Made by a program: the position numbers and the translations under genes
Notes under the pieces: model-generated
Seen by the model: only the letters and a program-made list of their open reading frames with translations
The model's database searches: none
Told to the model about the DNA's origin: nothing
NCBI GenBank assembly: GCA_910586255.1
Contig: CAJUHR010000018.1
Coordinates: 1-64,000 of the forward strand
Length of the DNA: 64,000 nt
Source of the DNA: an uncultured Lachnospiraceae bacterium
GTDB lineage: Bacteria > Bacillota > Clostridia > Lachnospirales > Lachnospiraceae
Direction of reading: 5' to 3'
Shown: piece by piece, positions 58,555 to 64,000 of the stretch
Layout of the letters: each line of letters begins with the position of its first letter
Position numbering within the stretch: the first letter of the stretch is position 1

Positions 58555-58840
58555 CGCCTGCGGAGGGAAAGGCAGCGCGGCTGGCTGACCGGCTGGTGCC
58601 CTATACCCTGGCCGGCACGGCTCTTGTGTATCTTCTGGCCAGGAATGTATCAAAGGCGTTGTCTGTTTTGATGGTGGATTTTTCCTGTGCCTTAAAGCTG
58701 GCTATAGAAGGACAGCTGGCGGCAGTCATCTGCATTGAGGATCCTCTGCGGGAGGAATACGGCCTACCACATCTGCCATGGCTCATAATGTTTCCACTCT
58801 GATGATTGGGCTGAACAGCATGAAAAATCTGGTGAAATAA
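58555..58840 (+). pseudogene. Heavy-metal (P1B) ATPase remnant
   Basis: The frame through 58596 encodes LADRLVPYTLAGTALVYLL and SKALSVLMVDFSCALKLA, membrane and pre-phosphorylation segments of P1B ATPases. It continues directly with EGQLAAVICIEDPLREE, which belongs to the later hinge, so the phosphorylation domain (DKTGT) is deleted. After a frame change NVSTLMIGLNSMKNLV ends at 58840, the usual C-terminus. The gene is non-functional. Confidence 0.75.
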
Positions 58841-58851
58841 GGGTAAAGTGT

Positions 58852-58890
58852 CCCTGACAGAAAGCAGTATTCTGTCAGGGGCATTTTTTG
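58852..58890 (+). terminator. Intrinsic terminator after the ATPase remnant
   Basis: CCCTGACAGAA and TTCTGTCAGGG form a perfect 11-bp stem, followed by GCATTTTTT. Confidence 0.85.
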
Positions 58891-58917
58891 TACGCCCAGG
58901 TATATAATTTTTTATCC

Positions 58918-58979
58918 ATTACCTATTGACACAGTAGGTAATAGGTGCTATGATTACACATATCATAACAATAGGTAAT
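58918..58979 (+). promoter_or_regulatory. Promoter and operators of the cysteine/methionine operon
   Basis: TTGACA (58926-58931), 17 bases and TATGAT (58949-58954), a near-consensus promoter. ATTACCTATT (58918-58927), AGTAGGTAAT (58933-58942) and AATAGGTAAT (58970-58979) are three copies of one 10-bp site in both orientations that flank and overlap the -35 and lie just after the -10. The Rrf2 protein encoded at the end of the operon is the likely binder. The remaining 160 bases of leader show nothing else. Confidence 0.7.
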
Positions 58980-59141
58980 AAATGGAAGGGAGATACGGAT
59001 TTTTCCTGTTCTCAAAGAAGGTAAACCTTATGGCATACTATTTTGAAAAGCTTGTCAGAGAAAATTTCCGTTTCGGACGAATGTTGTGGTAGATGAAGAA
59101 GTGAAGCCCAAAAACATTCGATAACGAAAGGAGATACAACA

Positions 59142-60431
59142 ATGTCAGATTATAAATTTGAAACACTGCAGCTTCATGTCGGACAGGAAAATCCAGACCC
59201 TGCAACCGATTCCCGGGCCGTGCCGATCTATGCAACCACCTCCTATGTATTCCATAACTGTGAACACGCGGCCGCCCGGTTCGGTCTCGCTGATGCGGGA
59301 AATATTTACGGCAGACTGACCAATTCCACGCAGGATGTGCTGGAGAAGAGAGTGGCGGCTCTGGAGGGAGGCGCAGCGGCGCTGGCCCTCGCCTCAGGCG
59401 CCGCGGCGATCACCTACACTCTGGAAGCCCTTGGTTTAAACGGCGGCCATTTCGTGGCACAAAAGACGATTTACGGCGGCAGCTACAATCTGCTGGCCCA
59501 TACGCTTCCGGGATTCGGCATTACAGCCAGTTTTGTAAATATTCACGATCTGGCCGAAGTGGAGGCTGCCATCCGGGAGGACACCAGGGGGATTTACATT
59601 GAGACGCTGGGCAATCCCAACAGTGATATTCCGGATATTGACGCCCTGGCAGAGCTGGCACACAGGCATGAACTGCCCCTGGTGGTGGATAATACCTTCG
59701 GCACGCCGTATCTGATCCGCCCCATTGAGCATGGTGCAGATATTGTTGTACATTCCGCCACAAAATTTCTCGGCGGTCACGGCACCACCCTTGGCGGAGT
59801 GATCGTGGATTCCGGCAAATTTGACTGGGCGGCAAGCGGCAAGTACCCGGCTGTCGCAGATCCAAATCCCAGCTATCACGGCGTATCTTTTGTAAAGGCC
59901 GCTGGTCCTGCCGCCTTTGTGACCTACATCCGCGCAATCCTTTTGCGGGATACCGGGGCCACGATCTCTCCCTTTGCGGCGTTTCTGCTTTTGCAGGGAA
60001 TTGAAACCCTGTCGCTTCGCCTGGAGCGCCACGCAGAGAATACCCAAAAGGTAGTAGAGTTTCTAAGCAGCCACCCTCAGGTGGAAAAGGTCAATCATCC
60101 GTCCTTGCCTGACCACCCGGATCACGAGCTGTACGAGAGATATTTTCCTAAGGGAGGGGGCTCTATCTTTACCTTTGAAATCAAGGGTGGCGTAAAGGAG
60201 GCCCACAGGTTTATTGACAGTCTGCAGATTTTTTCTCTGCTTGCCAATGTGGCCGATGTGAAGAGTCTTGTCATCCATCCGGCCACCACCACCCACAGCC
60301 AGCTGAGCGAAAAAGAGCTGGCGGAGCAGGATATTAAGCCCAATACCATCCGCCTGTCCATTGGTACCGAGCATATTGACGATATTATTGCGGATTTGCA
60401 GAAAGGCTTTGAAGCAGTGAAGGAGGCATAA
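59142..60431 (+). CDS. metY: O-acetylhomoserine (thiol)-lyase family enzyme
   Basis: A 429-residue PLP enzyme of the Cys/Met metabolism family. LQLHVGQENPDPATDSRAVP near the start is the MetY signature. YGRLTNSTQDVLEKRVAALEGG, ETLGNPNSDIPD, the aspartate of VDNTFGTPYL and the Schiff-base lysine in VVHSATKFLGGHGT follow. It makes homocysteine from O-acetylhomoserine and sulfide; some members also act on O-acetylserine. AAGGAG precedes the ATG. It is the first gene of a three-gene sulfur operon. Confidence 0.94.
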   Translation: MSDYKFETLQLHVGQENPDPATDSRAVPIYATTSYVFHNCEHAAARFGLADAGNIYGRLTNSTQDVLEKRVAALEGGAAALALASGAAAITYTLEALGLNGGHFVAQKTIYGGSYNLLAHTLPGFGITASFVNIHDLAEVEAAIREDTRGIYIETLGNPNSDIPDIDALAELAHRHELPLVVDNTFGTPYLIRPIEHGADIVVHSATKFLGGHGTTLGGVIVDSGKFDWAASGKYPAVADPNPSYHGVSFVKAAGPAAFVTYIRAILLRDTGATISPFAAFLLLQGIETLSLRLERHAENTQKVVEFLSSHPQVEKVNHPSLPDHPDHELYERYFPKGGGSIFTFEIKGGVKEAHRFIDSLQIFSLLANVADVKSLVIHPATTTHSQLSEKELAEQDIKPNTIRLSIGTEHIDDIIADLQKGFEAVKEA

Positions 60432-60435
60432 AATT

Positions 60436-61377
60436 ATGAGCAATATTTATACATCTGCCGATCAGCTGATCGGAAAAACTCCTCTTTTGGAGCTGACACA
60501 TATAGAGAAAGCCCTGGGGCTGAAGGCAAAGATAGTAGCAAAGCTGGAATATTTCAATCCGGCCGGCTCGGTGAAGGACCGTGTGGCCAGGGAGATGATA
60601 GACGAGGCGGAGGCGGAGGGAAAGCTTACAGCCGACACGGTGATTATTGAGCCTACAAGCGGCAATACAGGGATTGGCCTTGCATCCGTGGCGGCGGCAA
60701 GAGGCTACCGCATCATTATTGTCATGCCGGAAACCATGTCTGTGGAGCGCAGACAGCTGATGAAGGCCTACGGCGCAGAGCTTGTGCTCACGGAAGGAGC
60801 TAAGGGGATGAAGGGGGCCATTGCAAAGGCCGAAGAGCTTGCGGCCGGGATTCCGGGCAGCTTTATTCCCGGCCAGTTTGTGAACCCTGCCAACCCGAAA
60901 GCCCACAGAGAATACACCGGCCCCGAGATTTACGAGGATACCGATGGAAAGGTGGATATTTTCGTGGCAGGCGTGGGAACAGGCGGAACCATCACCGGTG
61001 TGGGAGAATATCTCAAATCCAGGAATCCGGATATCCGGATAGTTGCCGTGGAGCCGAAAACTTCCGCGGTACTTTCCACCGGTGTGGCCGGAGGCCACAA
61101 GATTCAGGGAATCGGAGCCGGCTTTGTCCCCGATGTCCTCAACAGGGATATTTACGATGAGATTATTCCGGTCTCTGATGAAGATGCTTTCTTTGCCGGT
61201 AAGCTGATCGGCAAGAGCGAGGGGATCCTTGTGGGTATCTCCTCCGGGGCAGCTGCCTTTGCTGCCATCGAGCTGGCGAAGCGTCCGGAAAATGAAGGAA
61301 AGACCATTGTCGCCCTGCTGCCTGATACCGGCGACAGATATTTGTCCACGCCGCTGTTTGCCGGGGAGAACGAGTGA
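60436..61377 (+). CDS. cysK: Cysteine synthase A (O-acetylserine sulfhydrylase)
   Basis: A 313-residue fold-type II PLP enzyme. The Schiff-base lysine is in NPAGSVKDRVAREM, the substrate loop is EPTSGNTGIGLA, and the phosphate loop is GVGTGGTITGVGEYL. GISSGAAAFAA near the C-terminus is also typical. It makes cysteine from O-acetylserine and sulfide. It begins 4 bases after metY and ends one base before the Rrf2 gene, so expression is coupled. No cysE is in the window. Confidence 0.96.
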   Translation: MSNIYTSADQLIGKTPLLELTHIEKALGLKAKIVAKLEYFNPAGSVKDRVAREMIDEAEAEGKLTADTVIIEPTSGNTGIGLASVAAARGYRIIIVMPETMSVERRQLMKAYGAELVLTEGAKGMKGAIAKAEELAAGIPGSFIPGQFVNPANPKAHREYTGPEIYEDTDGKVDIFVAGVGTGGTITGVGEYLKSRNPDIRIVAVEPKTSAVLSTGVAGGHKIQGIGAGFVPDVLNRDIYDEIIPVSDEDAFFAGKLIGKSEGILVGISSGAAAFAAIELAKRPENEGKTIVALLPDTGDRYLSTPLFAGENE

Positions 61378-61378
61378 G

Positions 61379-61804
61379 ATGATGATTTCAACAAGAGGGA
61401 GATATGCGCTGCGTGTGATGATTGATCTGGCGGAGCATGCCGGGGACGGATATATACCTATGAGAATCATTGCCCAGCGGCAGAATATCTCCCTGAAGTA
61501 CTTAGAGCAGATCCTTCCGCCCCTGGCCAAAAACGGTATGATTGAAGGCTTGCAGAGAAAGGGCGGAGGGTACAGGCTGACTGCCGCGCCGGATACGTAC
61601 CGGGTGGGTGATATCCTGCGGCTTACGGAAGGAGATTTGGCGCCGGTGGCCTGTCTCGGTTGCGGGGCGGATGCGTGTGAGCGGGCTGAACACTGTAAGA
61701 CACTGCCTATGTGGAAAGAGTTTTATCGGATGACAAATGCGTATTTTGACGGGATTACCATAGCAGAGCTAATGAAATCCCGGCGCGGAAGGGAAGAAGC
61801 CTGA
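61379..61804 (+). CDS. Rrf2 family transcriptional regulator (CymR/IscR-like)
   Basis: A 141-residue Rrf2 protein. MISTRGRYALRVMIDLAEH is the usual N-terminus; the winged helix includes IAQRQNISLKYLEQILPPL and GLQRKGGGYRL. A cysteine group CLGCGADACERAEHC lies where IscR binds its cluster, so iron-sulfur or redox sensing is possible; CymR itself lacks such cysteines. It is last in the metY-cysK operon and probably regulates it through the three repeated 10-bp sites at 58918-58979. Two ATGs (61379, 61382) are adjacent. Confidence 0.9.
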   Translation: MMISTRGRYALRVMIDLAEHAGDGYIPMRIIAQRQNISLKYLEQILPPLAKNGMIEGLQRKGGGYRLTAAPDTYRVGDILRLTEGDLAPVACLGCGADACERAEHCKTLPMWKEFYRMTNAYFDGITIAELMKSRRGREEA

Positions 61805-61821
61805 AGAGGGCAGGTAAAATC

Positions 61822-62538
61822 ATGGTATCAATCGCGGTTTGTGACGATGAGCTTCTGGAATGTTTAAAGATATCGGCAAGGATCCGAAGCCTGATGGAGG
61901 AGATGGGAATATCCTGCTGTGTGGAGCGGTTTGGCAGCGGGGAGGAGCTGCTAAAGGCGCTGGAACGGTTTGATATTATTTTTCTGGATATTCTCATGGC
62001 GGGGATGAACGGCATGGAGACGGCCAAGCGGTGCCGGGAGCTTGCCTTTGAGAAGACCTTGATTTTTTTTACCTCCAGCCGCAGCTATGTATGGGATGCT
62101 TATGACGTGGAGGCATTTCACTATCTGGTAAAGCCGGTGGAAGACGAGAAGCTTAAGACTGTCCTGAGACGTGCGGTAAAGCGGGAACAATGTGCCTGTG
62201 GGGACTACATCGTGGTGAGCCGGGAACGGCAGAGGAGAAAGATTTTTTTGGATTCTGTCTGGTATTTTGAGATCAAAGGCAGGCAGATCGATGTCCATCA
62301 GGAAAAGGGAGTTTTTACCTACTATGAACAGATCGGGCTGCTGGAAAAACAGCTTGAGGGAAAGGGATTTTTCCGGTGCCACAAAAGCTATCTGATCAAT
62401 TTAAAGCATGTGGAGGTATACAACCGGCAGGAGGCAATACTGGAAAACGGAGAGCGGATCATCATTGCCAGGCGCAGGTATGAAGCATTCTGTCAGGCAA
62501 TTCTGGCCTCAATGAAGGAGAACGGGGGAATCCTATGA
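61822..62538 (+). CDS. LytTR-type response regulator
   Basis: A 238-residue response regulator. The receiver domain has CDDE near the start, the phosphorylated aspartate in IIFLDILMAGMNG, the FTSS threonine/serine site and the lysine of LVKPVED. The C-terminal LytTR DNA-binding domain contains IVVSRERQRRKIFLD and the block FFRCHKSYLINLKHVEVYN. Such AgrA/VirR-type regulators bind pairs of short direct repeats. It overlaps the histidine kinase gene (ATGA). It follows the Rrf2 gene by 17 bases, but probably has a different function. Confidence 0.93.
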   Translation: MVSIAVCDDELLECLKISARIRSLMEEMGISCCVERFGSGEELLKALERFDIIFLDILMAGMNGMETAKRCRELAFEKTLIFFTSSRSYVWDAYDVEAFHYLVKPVEDEKLKTVLRRAVKREQCACGDYIVVSRERQRRKIFLDSVWYFEIKGRQIDVHQEKGVFTYYEQIGLLEKQLEGKGFFRCHKSYLINLKHVEVYNRQEAILENGERIIIARRRYEAFCQAILASMKENGGIL

Positions 62539-63950
62539 GACTGGCAGCATGGATATGGGATATTTTTTTGCCGCTGATTGACTATCTTTTATATGTCTGG
62601 TGTGCTTCCTGGTTTTTAAGAAAACATTTGGAGGGAACACAGAGGGAAGAGGGAGCCTTTGCCGGGCTTCTTTTTGGCTGTTATGGAGGACTGACAGCCG
62701 TATATCTGGAGAGCGGGGGCATTCCCTATATTGTTTACGCCATGTGCAGCCATGGGGTGCTTGCCGGGCTGGCCATGGCAGTGTTTCGGGGAGAGAAAGA
62801 AAAGAAGCTTTTGGCAGTCGTTATTTTGATGGTGATGACCAGTCTGATCTGGAATTTCAGTGAATCTCTTTTGTGTTGTCTGGGGCTGATTTTGATTCGT
62901 GCGGCAGCTGGCAGCTGGCAGGGTGTCACCATGGGGGCGCGGGTTGCCCGAATCATCACACTGATAGCCCATGGGATTGGCCTGGCTGCCATTATGCTGT
63001 TGTCCGGGGCGCTGAAACCGGTTTTTACGGACAAGAGAAAAAGCTGGTATCTTGGCTTGTCTGTAGCTCTTTTTTGTATTATCTTGGTGACGGATCTGGC
63101 CAACTGGGCTGCCAGCAATGGGATCCTGGTTCAGGATTGGAGGAAATACGGGCTGTATGAAAATCAGCTGATCAGCCACAGTGCCATGTGTATCTTTACC
63201 GGGCTGGCCATGGCGGCGGCAGGAGCTTTAGTGTTTGGCATGGAGCGGATGGTTCGGGAGGAGAGAGCGGGAGAGGAATATTGCTCACAGGTAATGTATT
63301 ATCAGATGATGGAGGAGCAGTACAGCCAAATGGAGCGTCTGCGGCATGATATGAAAAACCATGTGATTGCCCTGGAAAGCCTGGTGCAGAACCGGCAGTG
63401 GAAAAAGGCCAGCAGCTATCTCAGAGAGATGGCGGGGGCCGGGGGCGTGGAGGCGGAGGATGAGGTCACCGGAAGCCTGGTGATCGATGCCCTTTTTTAC
63501 CACAAAAGGAGACAGGCCGCAGAGAGAGATATCCGATGGCAGTGTGACGCGAGACTGCCGGCAGATTGTCCGGTGAAGGAAATGGATCTGTGCATTATTG
63601 TGGGAAATATATTGGATAATGCCTTGGAGGCATGCTTTCGGATCCGGGAGAGGGAGACGGAAGAGGCCGGGAAAAAGACTGGGGAAGGAGAGGAAGAGAG
63701 AGATAAGCCGTTTATCCGGATCTATATGGGGGCCGTGAGGAAATGCCTTTTGCTGGAGGTGCGAAACAGCACGGATCTGGCGGAGGGCCAGAAGGATTTT
63801 AGGAGCAGGAAGAAGGAACAGGGGGTACATGGCCTGGGGCTGGGGAATGTTCAGGCGGCGGTAGCCAGATATAACGGGGCGGTGCACAGGTCGGTGGAAA
63901 ACGGGGTTTTTGTTATCTCGGTTTTGCTGCCAATGTACCGGGAAAATTAA
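62535..63950 (+). CDS. GHKL-type sensor histidine kinase
   Basis: A 471-residue membrane kinase paired with the LytTR regulator. About seven hydrophobic segments occupy residues 1-240 and form the sensor. The dimerisation and histidine region is QMERLRHDMKNHVIALESLV, with the phosphorylated histidine in RHDMKNH. The ATPase domain has the N box DLCIIVGNILDNALEAC and a late GLGLGNVQAAVARYNG. The architecture matches AgrC-like kinases that sense peptides or membrane stress. No peptide precursor is visible before the window ends. The last 50 bases contain no gene. Confidence 0.92.
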   Translation: MRLAAWIWDIFLPLIDYLLYVWCASWFLRKHLEGTQREEGAFAGLLFGCYGGLTAVYLESGGIPYIVYAMCSHGVLAGLAMAVFRGEKEKKLLAVVILMVMTSLIWNFSESLLCCLGLILIRAAAGSWQGVTMGARVARIITLIAHGIGLAAIMLLSGALKPVFTDKRKSWYLGLSVALFCIILVTDLANWAASNGILVQDWRKYGLYENQLISHSAMCIFTGLAMAAAGALVFGMERMVREERAGEEYCSQVMYYQMMEEQYSQMERLRHDMKNHVIALESLVQNRQWKKASSYLREMAGAGGVEAEDEVTGSLVIDALFYHKRRQAAERDIRWQCDARLPADCPVKEMDLCIIVGNILDNALEACFRIRERETEEAGKKTGEGEEERDKPFIRIYMGAVRKCLLLEVRNSTDLAEGQKDFRSRKKEQGVHGLGLGNVQAAVARYNGAVHRSVENGVFVISVLLPMYREN

Positions 63951-64000
63951 ATCATGCGGCCATACATGTCATCAAAGAATCCTTATGTTACAGGATGCTT

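Noticed and set aside
60385..61530. A 381-codon open frame on the minus strand opposite cysK
   Set aside because: It mirrors the codon pattern of cysK and metY, which are certain. No family resemblance.

Overview
The window looks like about 64 kb of chromosome from a gut-type Lachnospiraceae (class Clostridia). This is inferred from gene content, not from a marker phylogeny. The clues are a SCIFF peptide with its radical SAM maturase, a fused SecDF, a class II GalT, an archaeal/eukaryote-type ProRS behind a T-box, LacL/LacM-type beta-galactosidase genes, GHKL/LytTR signalling genes, and strong Shine-Dalgarno sites with many intrinsic terminators. Most of it is ordinary chromosome. The accessory or decayed parts are 1109-1565, 27467-27906 and 57190-58850.

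Layout. 1-965 is the 3' part of tuf, followed by a broken DNA cytosine methyltransferase. 1714-9910 is a sigma-54-controlled catabolic unit: an activator gene, three palindromic candidate enhancer sites, a -24/-12 promoter, then diaminopropionate ammonia-lyase, a YgeY-type M20 hydrolase, a sodium:solute symporter, a D-aminoacylase-like amidohydrolase and RidA. 10359-13362 is a two-gene beta-galactosidase. 13454-14659 is a MalY/PatB-type PLP enzyme. 14721-18648 is an alpha-glucoside PTS permease and 6-phospho-alpha-glucosidase operon, divergent from its RpiR-type regulator. 18655-21625 is T-box, proS and cca. 21728-23479 is SCIFF and its maturase. 23732-27466 is secDF, tgt and yajC.

27467-34752 is mixed: palindromic repeats, a heptad-repeat coiled-coil protein, a secreted DUF5722-like protein, a Gx-family membrane protein, galT, apbE and an EamA exporter. 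argG (minus) and argC-GNAT-argJ-argB-argD (plus) diverge from an ArgR-box region at 36143-36243. The plus operon probably continues into cyclodeaminase, folD and an iron-sulfur flavoprotein. 43728-45877 is an antibiotic-resistance-type ABC-F gene with a long attenuator-like leader. 45910-52067 holds housekeeping and small enzyme genes (GNAT, SPL-type radical SAM, cytidylate-kinase-like, LUD protein, endonuclease IV, phosphoglycolate phosphatase, a PRTase-like protein). 52130-57160 is an arylsulfate module: CRP-type regulator, SLC13-like permease, aryl-sulfate sulfotransferase without a signal peptide, and a second cNMP-binding protein. 57190-58850 is a graveyard of transposase, AraC and metal-ATPase fragments. 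58918-61804 is a sulfur-assimilation operon (O-acetylhomoserine sulfhydrylase, cysK, Rrf2 regulator) with three matching operator candidates. 61822-63950 is a LytTR/GHKL two-component pair.

The observations most worth following are: the sigma-54 diaminopropionate/acyl-amino-acid unit; a pair of related, covarying RNA-like elements upstream of proS and of the ABC-F gene; the ABC-F leader with a two-codon upstream ORF; the cytosolic-looking arylsulfate module; and a dispersed palindromic repeat family sharing GTWACWGTTCA. No tRNA, rRNA or CRISPR array was seen.
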